Below are positions 8,643 through 16,650 of a DNA stretch of 64,000 nt, in pieces. Source of the stretch: CAXTSE01 sp964246985. GTDB taxonomy: Bacteria > Actinomycetota > Actinomycetes > Actinomycetales > Microbacteriaceae. The DNA is taken from NCBI GenBank assembly GCA_964246985.1, contig CAXTSE010000004.1:170870-234869 (forward strand). The letters are read 5' to 3'. The notes below the pieces were generated by a model. The model had not been told where the DNA came from. It ran no database searches and saw only the letters and a program-made list of their open reading frames with translations. Position numbers and translations under genes: made by a program. Each line of letters starts with the position of its first letter. Within the stretch, counting starts at the first letter, position 1.

Positions 8643-9119
8643 ATGTTCCGCCACCATCCTGTGCTCAGCGTGTTCACGCTCGGGTACCTCGGGCTGGTCG
8701 GGTACGTCACCCTCGGACCCCAGCCGTTCGACGACGGTGACAGCGGCTTCATCTGGGCTCTGCTGCGCTTCTTCGCCGACCACCGGCAGACGGCGTGGAT
8801 CGACTACCAGCGTCTCTAGTTCGGCATGAACGTGCTGATGTTCGTGCCGGTCGGGCTGTTCTTCCTCCTGCTGGTCGGACGCCGCCAGTGGTGGGCCGCG
8901 GTGCTGCTGGGTGTGGCTCTGACCGTCGGGATCGAGGTCGTGCAGCTATTCCTCCCGGATCGCGTGAGCGACCTCCGCGACATCGTCGCCAACTCGGTCG
9001 GCGCCTTCGTCGGCGTGATGGCGGCCCTCGTCGTGACCTGGCCGGCGGCCGCGCGCCGAGCCCGGGCAGAGCGCGAGCGTCGCGCGCGCGGCGCGCGCGA
9101 GGTCGCCTACTCGCGCTGA
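8643..9119 (+). pseudogene. VanZ family membrane protein interrupted by an in-frame TAG
   Basis: The frame from ATG 8643 reads as a VanZ-type protein of 158 residues except for a TAG at 8817-8819 (codon 59). The sequence before it ends DYQRL and the sequence after it, still in the same frame, reads FGMNVLMFVPVG. VanZ proteins normally have a Glu at this place in the L-E-F-x-x-N-V-L-L-F-V-P-x-G block, so a single G-to-T change of GAG to TAG explains the stop. Ribosome site AGGGTGGCAGG precedes the start. The downstream part could be translated from ATG 8826, but would lack the first membrane helix. VanZ proteins affect glycopeptide tolerance in enterococci; in actinobacteria their role is unclear. 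A sequencing error remains possible. Confidence 0.8.
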
Positions 9120-9201
9120 GTGTCCGCGCTCATCATCATCTTCGGCGTCGCGACTTTTCCCATCGACAGGACATGAGGAGCAATGCCGACGGATCGCCCG
9201 G

Positions 9202-10590
9202 TCACGCGGCCGTCGTCGCAGCCGGGATCACGGCGATGCGGTGCACACCCATCGGCTGCCAGGTCTGCGTGGCGTCGAGGCGCGCCGGCGCGAGCAGGTG
9301 CGGGCGCCCGCCGCGCATGCTGATCTGGAACTCGCCCTCGTGCAGCAGATGATGATGGAACGGGCAGAGCAGCACTCCGTTGTCGACATCCGTCGGGCCG
9401 CGCTCCGACCAGGGTCTGATGTGGTGGGCATGGGTCCAGGACGGTGGCGCGGTGCAGAACATCCACGCGCATCCACCGTCTCGCACGGCCAGAGCCTTGC
9501 GCTGCGCCGAGGAGAAGAGGCGTTGGCGCAGCCCGAGCGAGAGCGGCTGGCCGTGCACATCGAGGACGATCGGCTGGATGCCCGCGTCGCATGCCATCAT
9601 CTCGGCCGTCATCGCCGAGATGGGCTCGGCAACGTCGGACAGGCGCGCGACGCCCCGACCGGACACCAGGTCGGCCTGCGACACGACGACCATGACGTTG
9701 GCTGCGGAGTGCACGGGGGCGGTGACGAGAGCGTCGGCGCGGACGCCGGCCTGGAGGAGGCCCATCAGCACGTCGAAGGTGCGCTGCGCGCGCGTGCGCG
9801 GATCGGTGACGGCTGCGTCGGGTGCCGCCTCCTCTCCACAGGCTTCGCCGTCTGTCGCGTCCACGAACCGCGGCTGTCGTGTCGGCGACGTGCGCTCGCC
9901 CAGCCACGCACGGAGCTGGGCTGCCGACACCGGATCGGCCTCGCCCCAGAACGGCGTCATGCCGTCGACCTCACGCCCCATGACGAACCGCCTGCGGAGG
10001 CGCAGGGCGCGGTCGCGGGGCTCGGGACCGTCGGGGTCGAGCGCTGCGCGCCACGCGCGGGCCTGCACGGCGACAAGGTCGGGGCATACGGTGGCCGCCG
10101 CGTCCACGAGGTGCGCCTCGGCCTCGCGAAGCTGCGAGGTCGACGCTGTGAGAGCGGCGTCCGTGAGGTGGCGAGTGATGGTGAGGGCCGCATCCGTGCC
10201 GATGTCGCCTCGGTGAAGCGCGGCGGCGACGCGCTCGAAGACCGGCGGCAGCACCTCCCCGGTGAGCGAGACCCGCGGCGCCGTGTCGCGAGCCAGGCGG
10301 ATGCGACGGGCAGCGTCGCCGGAGGAGACCCGCGCTACGAGCTCGAGCAGCTGCCCCGCCGATGCGAGACCGCGCCGCCGTGCGAGCGACCCCAGCCCCA
10401 GCTCGCGTCGCGAGCGCTCGGCGAGGTCGCCCGCCGCCGCCACGCGCAGCGCGTCGACGTGACGCCCGAGCTGCTCGACCTGGGCGGCCCAGGCCAGCGC
10501 CTCGGCATCGGACCGCCTGCCCGGTAGCTCGGGCGGAAGTGCGGCGAGCACGTCGATGACGTCGTCGAGCACCTGCCTGTCTGCCTTCAT
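9202..10590 (-). CDS. DUF222 and HNH endonuclease domain protein
   Basis: A 462-residue protein of the actinobacterial DUF222-HNH type. The N-terminal ~300 residues are helical and rich in Ala, Arg and Leu. The C-terminus holds the HNH nuclease core: Cys-Trp-x-x-Cys style CAWMFC, then HAHHIRPWSERGPTDVDNGVLLCPFHHHLLH. These genes occur in many copies in Microbacteriaceae genomes and are thought to be mobile or selfish, though no mobility has been shown. It is divergent from the HxlR gene and convergent with the VanZ gene. Confidence 0.88.
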   Translation of the reverse strand: MKADRQVLDDVIDVLAALPPELPGRRSDAEALAWAAQVEQLGRHVDALRVAAAGDLAERSRRELGLGSLARRRGLASAGQLLELVARVSSGDAARRIRLARDTAPRVSLTGEVLPPVFERVAAALHRGDIGTDAALTITRHLTDAALTASTSQLREAEAHLVDAAATVCPDLVAVQARAWRAALDPDGPEPRDRALRLRRRFVMGREVDGMTPFWGEADPVSAAQLRAWLGERTSPTRQPRFVDATDGEACGEEAAPDAAVTDPRTRAQRTFDVLMGLLQAGVRADALVTAPVHSAANVMVVVSQADLVSGRGVARLSDVAEPISAMTAEMMACDAGIQPIVLDVHGQPLSLGLRQRLFSSAQRKALAVRDGGCAWMFCTAPPSWTHAHHIRPWSERGPTDVDNGVLLCPFHHHLLHEGEFQISMRGGRPHLLAPARLDATQTWQPMGVHRIAVIPAATTAA

Positions 10591-10620
10591 GTCCTCAGAC
10601 TGACAGCGGCCCCCGACATT

Positions 10621-10663
10621 CCGTTATCCCTGATGAGAACCGCTATTCGCTCGTGGATAACGG
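10621..10663. repeat. Perfect 9-bp inverted repeat in the HNH/HxlR intergenic region
   Basis: CCGTTATCC at 10621-10629 is the exact reverse complement of GGATAACGG at 10655-10663, with a 25-bp spacer. It lies 31 bp upstream of the DUF222-HNH start. It could be an operator or a hairpin; there is no T-tract to suggest a terminator. Confidence 0.6.
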
Positions 10664-10748
10664 CCTCGTCGGCGAGCCTGGGGAGGAGGGGTCGTGACCC
10701 GTCGCCACCCCCTCACGGCGCGGAGCCAGCACATGTCCGCCCGAGCTG

Positions 10749-10763
10749 CTTACACTTCGTAAG
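10749..10763. promoter_or_regulatory. Candidate HxlR operator overlapping the hxlR start
   Basis: The dyad CTTAC-N5-GTAAG occupies 10749-10763 and its last base is the first base of the GTG start codon of the regulator. The same dyad recurs at 11136-11150. HxlR proteins are dimeric winged-helix repressors that bind such short palindromes, so autorepression is likely. The assignment is inferred from symmetry and position. Confidence 0.6.
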
Positions 10764-11149
10764 TGAGCGATCCCGCCCCTGCCTCCGACCCGTCCGGCTA
10801 CGAGCTGATCGACGAGGGTCTCTGTCATGGCTTCCAGGAGCACCTCGAAGTCATCGGGCGCCGGTGGAACGGCGCGATCATGCTCGCGGCGATGCGCGGA
10901 GCGGTGCGGTTCAGCGAGTATCGCGCAGGCATCCTCGGCATCTCCGACCGGCTCCTGACCCAGCGGCTGCGCGAACTCGAAGCGGTCGGCTTCATCGAGC
11001 GCACCGTCGTCCCGACCACCCCTGTGCAGGTGCAGTACCGCCCGACCGACCGCGGACGCGGCCTGATGCGCATCCTGCATCCGCTCACGGCCTGGGCGCA
11101 CGAGAACCCGCTGCCCGCAGGAGAGGCACGAGTCACTTACCTGAAGTAA
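10763..11149 (+). CDS. HxlR family winged-helix transcriptional regulator
   Basis: A 128-residue DNA-binding protein. It shows the HxlR order: a single Cys near the N-terminus (CHGFQEHLEVIGRRW), then RFSEYRAGILGISDRLLTQRLRELEAVGFIER as the helix-turn-helix and wing. The conserved Cys21 corresponds to the redox- or electrophile-sensing Cys of YodB/HypR-type members, so quinones, aldehydes or hypochlorite are possible signals. The start is a GTG at 10763 with no clear ribosome site, which would suit a leaderless transcript. Its neighbours are two matching dyads, one at each end, and a flavoenzyme fusion gene downstream that it probably represses. Confidence 0.88.
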   Translation: MSDPAPASDPSGYELIDEGLCHGFQEHLEVIGRRWNGAIMLAAMRGAVRFSEYRAGILGISDRLLTQRLRELEAVGFIERTVVPTTPVQVQYRPTDRGRGLMRILHPLTAWAHENPLPAGEARVTYLK

Positions 11150-11151
11150 GT
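11135..11151. promoter_or_regulatory. Candidate HxlR operator upstream of the flavoenzyme fusion
   Basis: ACTTAC-N5-GTAAGT is a perfect 6-bp dyad at 11135-11151. It covers the stop codon of the HxlR gene and lies 49 bp before the ATG of the fusion gene. The inner CTTAC-N5-GTAAG matches the dyad at 10749-10763, and a further CTTAC half-site follows at 11154-11158. Confidence 0.62.
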
Positions 11152-11200
11152 CGCTTACCCGCTGTTTGCGCGGGTGTCCGAGGCCGCGCACGCTGGTGTC

Positions 11201-13492
11201 ATGACCGACTACGGCCACTCACTCGAGTTCGGCACCTTCATCACCCCCGGCAACAACCCGCCCGACGCGCCGGTGCGCCTCGCGCAGCTGAGCGAGCAGG
11301 CCGGATTCGACCTGGTCACCTTCCAGGACCACCCGTACCAGCCGGGCTTCCTCGACACGTGGACGCTCATGTCCTGGGTGGCCGCTCAGACGTCGCGCAT
11401 CCGGGTGTCTGCGAACGTGCACAACGTGCCTCTGCGACCGCCGGCGGTGCTGGCGCGCGCGGCCGCCAGCCTCGATCTGCTCTCGGGCGGGCGGGTCGAC
11501 CTGGCGCTCGGCGCGGGGGGATTCTGGGATGCGATCGACTCCATGGGCGGTCGTCGACTGACGCCGGGCCAGGCCGTCGACGCGCTGGAGGAGGCGATCG
11601 CGGTGATCCGCGGCATCTGGGACGTGGCGGAGCGCGCGCCGCTGCGCATCGAGGGGGAGTACTACCACCTGCGCGGCGCCAAGCGCGGGCCCGCACCCGC
11701 CCACGACATCCCGATCTGGATCGGCGCGCTCAAGCCCCGCATGCTGCGCCTGATCGGACGCGCCGGCGACGGCTGGCTGCCGTCGCTCGCCTACCTGCAG
11801 CCGGGCGACCTGAAGCGGGGCATGGCGACCATCGACGAGGCGGCGACGGAGGCCGGCCGCGACCCGCGAGAGGTCCGGCGGCTCGTGAACATCATGGGCG
11901 CCTTCGGTGCTCCGGGCAGCGGGCCCCTGCGCGGTCCCGCAGGCGAGTGGGTGGAGGAGCTGCTGCCGCTGGTGCTCGATGACGGAGTGGCGACGTTCAT
12001 CCTCGCGTCGGATGATCGGAGGACGATCGAGCAGTTCGGCGCCGAGGTGATCCCCGCGCTGCGCGAGGCGGCGGATGCGGAGCGCGCCTCCCGCAGCGAC
12101 ATCGACTCCAGCGGCGTCGGCCCCGGCACCCGCGTGCGGAGCGCGTCCGCCCGTGCGGCCCGTCGCGAGGGAATCGACTACGACGCGCTGCCCGCGGCGC
12201 TCGACGCCGGGGCGATCGAGCCCGGCGATGCCATGTACGCGCGGGTACGCAACACCTACCTGCGCGGGGGAGCACCCGGCCTCGTGCTGCAGGTGCGGTC
12301 GGCAGCGGAGGTCGCGCTGGCGCTGGAGTTCGCGCGCCGGCAGGCCGTGCCGCTCGGAATCCGCAGCGGCGGACACGGCATCAGTGGGCGGTCCACGAAC
12401 GACGGCGGCATCGTGATCGACCTCTCGCGGATGAACGACGTGACCGTGATCGACGAGGCGACCCGCCGCATCCGCGTGGGTGCGGGTGCCCGGTGGATCG
12501 ACGTGGCGACGACCCTCGAGCCGCACGGCTGGGCGCTGTCGTCGGGCGACTACGGCGGAGTCGGCGTGGGCGGCCTGGCGACGGCGGGCGGAGTCGGGTG
12601 GCTGGCGCGCTCCCACGGACTCACGATCGACAAGCTCGTGAGCGTGCACGTCGTGCTGGCAGATGGACGCGAGGTCGACGCGAGCGCGGAGTCGAATCCG
12701 GATCTGTTCTGGGCGATGCGCGGAGCGGGCGCGAACTTCGGAATCGCCACCGAGTTCGAGTTCGAGGTGGACGAGGTGCCGGCCGTGGGCTTCGCGCAGC
12801 TGACCTTCGCGGTCGGCGAGACGCGGGCCGAGGTCGCCGACTTCCTGGTCGCCTGGGGAGCGGCGATCGAGGCGGCACCGCGTGAGGTCACCGGCCAGGT
12901 GATCCTGGGCGGTCGACGCCCCGGACAGCCGCAGCTGGCTCAGGCGATGCTCGTGGTCGACTCGGACGACCCGGAGACGATCGTCGACATGCTCCAGCCG
13001 ATCGCTGAGCTCGCACCGCTCGCTGACCAGTCGGTGCAGCTGCTCCCGTATGCCGCGGTCATGGCCAACGTGCAGGAGGGGTTCCACAACGGCCAGGGGG
13101 AGCCGATGGCACGCTCGGGGCTTCTCGAGCACCTGACCCCGACCTTCGCGGCGGCCGCTGCCGCGATGCTGCAGGACGGCCTCTCGTACTTCTTCTCGAT
13201 CCGCGCGGTCGGGGGCGCCGTCTCGGACGTCCCCGCGGATGCGACGGCCTACGCGAACCGGTCGGCCAACTTCTCGGTGGCCGCGTTCGGGCGCCCCGGA
13301 GACTTCGCAGTCGCGTGGGATGCGCTGGGACCGCAGTTCTCGGGTCTCTACCTGAGCTTCGAGACCGACACGCGACCCGAGCGATTGGACGCGGCCTTCC
13401 CCGGCGCGACTCTTACGCGCCTGCGCGAGCTGAAGGGCCGGTACGACCCCGACAACGTCTTCCGCGACAACTTCAACGTCGTGCCGGCGTAG
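11201..13492 (+). CDS. Fusion: luciferase-like flavin monooxygenase + berberine-bridge-type FAD oxidase
   Basis: A 763-residue single polypeptide with two flavoenzyme domains. Residues 1 to about 290 form an LLM-class (bacterial luciferase-like) TIM barrel: EFGTFITPGNN, TFQDHPYQPGFLDTW, DLALGAGGFWDAI and IWIGALKPRMLRLIGRAGDGW. After a polar linker (~295-330), residues ~335-763 form a PCMH-type FAD-binding oxidase with RSGGHGISGRS, GVGVGGLATAGGVGWLAR and a C-terminal YDPDNVFRDN. His392 in the GGH motif is the expected covalent FAD attachment site; the second cysteinyl attachment seen in bicovalent enzymes is not visible. The ATG at 11201 is preferred over a GTG at 11174. There is no frameshift or stop at the junction. 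The substrate is unknown; HxlR control suggests an electrophile or aromatic compound. Confidence 0.85.
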   Translation: MTDYGHSLEFGTFITPGNNPPDAPVRLAQLSEQAGFDLVTFQDHPYQPGFLDTWTLMSWVAAQTSRIRVSANVHNVPLRPPAVLARAAASLDLLSGGRVDLALGAGGFWDAIDSMGGRRLTPGQAVDALEEAIAVIRGIWDVAERAPLRIEGEYYHLRGAKRGPAPAHDIPIWIGALKPRMLRLIGRAGDGWLPSLAYLQPGDLKRGMATIDEAATEAGRDPREVRRLVNIMGAFGAPGSGPLRGPAGEWVEELLPLVLDDGVATFILASDDRRTIEQFGAEVIPALREAADAERASRSDIDSSGVGPGTRVRSASARAARREGIDYDALPAALDAGAIEPGDAMYARVRNTYLRGGAPGLVLQVRSAAEVALALEFARRQAVPLGIRSGGHGISGRSTNDGGIVIDLSRMNDVTVIDEATRRIRVGAGARWIDVATTLEPHGWALSSGDYGGVGVGGLATAGGVGWLARSHGLTIDKLVSVHVVLADGREVDASAESNPDLFWAMRGAGANFGIATEFEFEVDEVPAVGFAQLTFAVGETRAEVADFLVAWGAAIEAAPREVTGQVILGGRRPGQPQLAQAMLVVDSDDPETIVDMLQPIAELAPLADQSVQLLPYAAVMANVQEGFHNGQGEPMARSGLLEHLTPTFAAAAAAMLQDGLSYFFSIRAVGGAVSDVPADATAYANRSANFSVAAFGRPGDFAVAWDALGPQFSGLYLSFETDTRPERLDAAFPGATLTRLRELKGRYDPDNVFRDNFNVVPA

Positions 13493-13575
13493 GCGGCAGC
13501 GGCGGGGCCACCGGCCGCCGATTGGCAGCACGCACGCGTCAGGTGCCGTCGGTCGCCCGTGACAGGCTGACACCC

Positions 13576-14490
13576 ATGACCCGCCGCCACACCCTCATGG
13601 CGCTGCTGGTGGTGGTGATCTGGGGTCTGAACTTCCTCGTCATCGACTTCGGACTCGACGGGGTGCCGCCGCTGCTGTTCCTCGCGCTGAGGTTCGCGCT
13701 TGTCGCGGTGCCCGCGATCTTCTTCGTGAAGCCGCCGCAGATCGGCTGGCGCAACATCGTTCTCATCGGCACCTTCCTCAGCCTCGCCCAGTTCTCGCTG
13801 CTCTACATCGCGCTCGCGCTCGGGATGCCGCCAGGCCTGGCGTCGCTGCTCCACCAGTCGCAGGTGGTGCTGTCGGTGATCGTGTCGGCGATCGTACTGC
13901 GCGAACGTCCGACGAGGCGGCAGGCCATCGGCATCGTGATCGGCATGGCCGGGCTCGCGGTCGTCGCGATCGGGCACGGGCAGACCGCGCCGTGGCTCCC
14001 GGTGGTGGTGCTGCTTCTGGCGTCGCTGTCGTGGGCGATCGGCAACGTGCTGTCGCGACGTGCGAAGGCCGCATCCGGTCTCTCGCTCGTGATCTGGTCG
14101 GGCGCCGTCGTGCCGATCCCGGCCTTCGCCCTGTCGCTGATCGTCGACGGGCCGCCGGTCGTGCTCGACGCGCTGACGCATCTGTCGTGGGTGGCGATCC
14201 TGTCGACGCTGTACACGGCGCTGCTCGCGTCGTACGTCGGATACGGCATCTGGAACCACCTGCTCGCCCGGTACCCCACGAGTGCGGTGGTGCCGTTCAC
14301 GCTGCTGGTGCCGATCATCGGGATCCTGGCGGCATGGATCGCGGTCGGCGAGCAGCCGACGCTGAGCGAGCTCATCGGGGGAGTGGTGATGCTCGCGGGG
14401 CTGGCGATCGCTGTCGTGGTGCTCCGTCCACCGCGGGATCGGTTCGCGGTCGGCCGGGTCCCCGAGCCGGAGCTTCCGCCGGCGAGCTGA
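13576..14490 (+). CDS. EamA/DMT superfamily transporter
   Basis: A 304-residue protein with ten predicted membrane helices in two EamA repeats (about 5-135 and 145-285). Typical motifs are WGLNFLVIDFGLDG in helix 1, LLHQSQVVLSVIVSAIVLRE at the end of the first repeat and PFTLLVPIIGILAAWIAVGEQ near the end of the second. It resembles the RhaT/YdcZ-type exporters of amino acids or metabolites. The start is the ATG at 13576, 83 bp after the fusion gene. It is the last gene before the low-GC Fic island. Confidence 0.88.
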   Translation: MTRRHTLMALLVVVIWGLNFLVIDFGLDGVPPLLFLALRFALVAVPAIFFVKPPQIGWRNIVLIGTFLSLAQFSLLYIALALGMPPGLASLLHQSQVVLSVIVSAIVLRERPTRRQAIGIVIGMAGLAVVAIGHGQTAPWLPVVVLLLASLSWAIGNVLSRRAKAASGLSLVIWSGAVVPIPAFALSLIVDGPPVVLDALTHLSWVAILSTLYTALLASYVGYGIWNHLLARYPTSAVVPFTLLVPIIGILAAWIAVGEQPTLSELIGGVVMLAGLAIAVVVLRPPRDRFAVGRVPEPELPPAS

Positions 14491-14527
14491 CGAGCTCCTG
14501 TACCTGACGCAAACCCCTAACCTCATC

Positions 14528-15781
14528 ATGAAGCGAGTGTCACCGAATAGGAGACCGCCATTGGTGCGAAAGGTTTGGACAGTCGATTCGCTAGCGGCCG
14601 CCAGCGAACTTGACGTTGAACAAGTCCTGGTTGCTCTCTGGTCGGAGGGCATTGAGTATCCACTCGAACCCAGCAGCCGTATATGGACAAAGGACGCCCG
14701 CTCTGCCGAGCGGGCCACAGGGGTTCTAGGCTCGGCCCAGAAGAGGGTGTTGTTCTGGCAACAAGAGCTATCGATGTCGCGCGGCGAGCTCGCGACGCTG
14801 CTAACCAAACTCGACGTACCGTTAGCGCCAAACGCGACCACTATGCCCAAGGGTGCAATCAAGCGCCTGAGAGCGCACTTCGGGATCACCGTCCGGGCGG
14901 CGGCCGAGGCCGCCGCGACGGTGGACGTGGGCCGAGATGCGGACCCATTGCCACAGGCGTCGCCTTACGAGTGGAAGCCGCCCGGAAGTGCTCGGGAATG
15001 CGCGCACCTCAGCGCAGAGGAGATTCTGCAAGTACACGAAGCGCTCACAGCAGATTTTGCTGACACCGACGATCCAATCTCCCCGCCGGGCGTCAAGAGT
15101 ATGGCCCTGCTAGAAAGTGCGGCTGGTCGGCCGAGCACTGGATACGGCGACCAACGCAAGTATCCAACCGTCGAGTCCGCTGCTGCAGCGCTCCTACACT
15201 CTCTTGTCCAGAATCACCCCTTTCACAACGGCAATAAGAGGACCGCGCTGGTTGCCACTCTGGTGCTCCTGGATCGTCACAATTTGCTGCTGGAATCGAG
15301 TCAAGAAGAGCTATTCAGATTCATGATCCGTGTCGCCGCGCACGACCTGCTCGCATCGGGATTCCGCTACGACCAGGTTGCCGATCGCGAAGTGGGACAG
15401 ATTGCGGAATGGATATTCACCCGCACGCGTCACATACGCCGCGAAGAACGAGCGATTACCTGGCGGGAGCTCTCGAGGAAGCTGCGGAGCCACGGGTGTG
15501 ACGTCAGCCAATATCGAGGCGAAAAATGGGTAATCAGACGAAAAGTGCAGGGACGCAAACGTCTCCTCGGAGGTTACAAAACGGAACTGCTCGAAACATA
15601 CTTTCTCAATACTGGCGACGGGCGAGAGGTGCCGAAGGCCATGGTGCGGAGGATTCGGCAAGACTTGTATCTTGATCCGGACCATGGAGTGGACGCCGAG
15701 GTCTTCTACGGCGACATGAAGGGCGCTGACTTCTTCATCGTCGAGTATTCACAGCTATTGCGGCGTTTGGCTCGCGTATGA
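14528..15781 (+). CDS. Fic/Doc family protein with unusual N-terminal domain
   Basis: A protein of up to 417 residues. The central Fic/Doc fold (about 160-290) has the active-site motif HPFHNGNKRT starting at His230. The GNKR ending is Doc-like rather than the GNGR of most AMPylators; Doc phosphorylates elongation factor Tu. The first ~120 residues contain two helical segments (about 16-45 and 74-118) that resemble the IF2_N module of translation initiation factor 2; this is an unverified reading. Residues ~305-417 form a C-terminal domain shared with the next gene and faintly like HicA. AGGAG at 14549-14553 favours a TTG at 14561 or GTG at 14564 over the ATG at 14528. No Phd-like antitoxin gene is adjacent. 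Base composition is clearly lower in GC than the surroundings (29 of 60 at 15541-15600), which suggests transfer. Confidence 0.8.
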   Translation: MKRVSPNRRPPLVRKVWTVDSLAAASELDVEQVLVALWSEGIEYPLEPSSRIWTKDARSAERATGVLGSAQKRVLFWQQELSMSRGELATLLTKLDVPLAPNATTMPKGAIKRLRAHFGITVRAAAEAAATVDVGRDADPLPQASPYEWKPPGSARECAHLSAEEILQVHEALTADFADTDDPISPPGVKSMALLESAAGRPSTGYGDQRKYPTVESAAAALLHSLVQNHPFHNGNKRTALVATLVLLDRHNLLLESSQEELFRFMIRVAAHDLLASGFRYDQVADREVGQIAEWIFTRTRHIRREERAITWRELSRKLRSHGCDVSQYRGEKWVIRRKVQGRKRLLGGYKTELLETYFLNTGDGREVPKAMVRRIRQDLYLDPDHGVDAEVFYGDMKGADFFIVEYSQLLRRLARV

Positions 15782-15857
15782 AAGCGGGCAAACGCGGCCG
15801 GTTTCGAGCCATCCGGATGACGTGCCGTCAACCGGTCAGGCAGCTGGGATCTCACTC

Positions 15858-16620
15858 ATGCGCTTAGAGCTCCTCGAGGTTCAAGAGGTCATGACCATTC
15901 GACGGCGTCTGGCAGTTTCGGATATGGCGGCCCGTGATTTTGGAATGACTGAGCCTCTCCGCCCGCAATCGCTGGCAAGTGCTGTAGATCGTCAGTCAGT
16001 CAGTCGGATCGGGAGACTTGCGAAAGTACAAGACTGTTCCCCTGGTGGCGGCGACGCTCTTCTACGGGCTGACCCACGCTCACGCCTTCGAGAACGGCAA
16101 CAAGCGCACCGCCCTCGTTTCGCTGTTGGTATTCCTTGAACGAAATAGAACGCTACTGGTGGACGTGTCGGAAACTGAGATATACGAGATGTCCACCCAA
16201 CTGGGTGCGCACGAGTTCCCAGACAAGAAGATCCGCATGCGCGACGTAGACCTTGAGGTCGCGGCTGTCGCGAACTGGATCAGTCGGCACTCCAGGCCGT
16301 TGAAGCGGGGCGATAGGCGGATGCAGTTCTCTGTCCTCAAGTCGCAGCTACTTGATTTAGGTTGCGAGTTTGCGCCGCCGGCGCAGAACTTCATCAAGGT
16401 ATATCGGGACACGAGGCAGGGACGGCGCTCTGTCCGGCTTGGCTATCCTCGGGCTGACTTCTCAGTTGGCGTACAAGACGTTAAGCGCGTTCGAAAGGCT
16501 CTGCTTCTCGACGAGTCAAGCGGAGTCGATTCAGGCGCCTTCTATGACGAGCTGTCTGCAGTCGTAGACCTCTTCGTAAACAGACATCGTCAGGTTCTTG
16601 ACCGACTTGCCGAGGTGTGA
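15858..16620 (+). pseudogene. Second Fic/Doc gene, frameshifted at a GTCA repeat
   Basis: The N-terminal half (ATG 15858, reading MRLELLEVQEV to ASAVDRQSV) and the C-terminal half (GDLRKYKTVPLVAATLFYG, then HAFENGNKRTALV and on to the stop at 16620) are in different frames. The switch falls at GTCAGTCAGTCAGTC (15991-16005). Removing one GTCA unit joins them into one frame of 252 residues reading AVDRQSVGSGDLRKYKTV, which matches the Fic fold. The protein aligns with the Fic region and C-terminal domain of the upstream gene (shared GDxRKYxTV, GNKRTALV, GVD-FY and Q-L-RLA-V near the end) but lacks its N-terminal domain. A TTG at 16018 could start a truncated product without the first Fic helices. 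It may be a dead gene or a reversibly switched one. Confidence 0.75.
15991..16005. repeat. GTCA tetranucleotide repeat at the Fic frameshift
   Basis: Fifteen bases of GTCA repeat (3.75 units) sit exactly where the second Fic gene changes frame. Loss of one unit or gain of two units restores the frame; other changes leave it off. Such repeats can slip during replication, although this one is short. Confidence 0.85.
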
Positions 16621-16650
16621 CTGCCTGGACGAGCCTCATTGTTCCTCTGC

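Noticed and set aside
11219..13573. 784-codon minus-strand frame over the flavoenzyme fusion
   Set aside because: Low-complexity His/Arg-rich product opposite a gene with intact domains.
16018..16620. Independent small Fic gene starting at TTG 16018
   Set aside because: It lacks the first helices of the Fic fold, has no ribosome site, and joins in frame with the upstream half after removal of one GTCA unit, so it is better read as part of a frameshifted gene.
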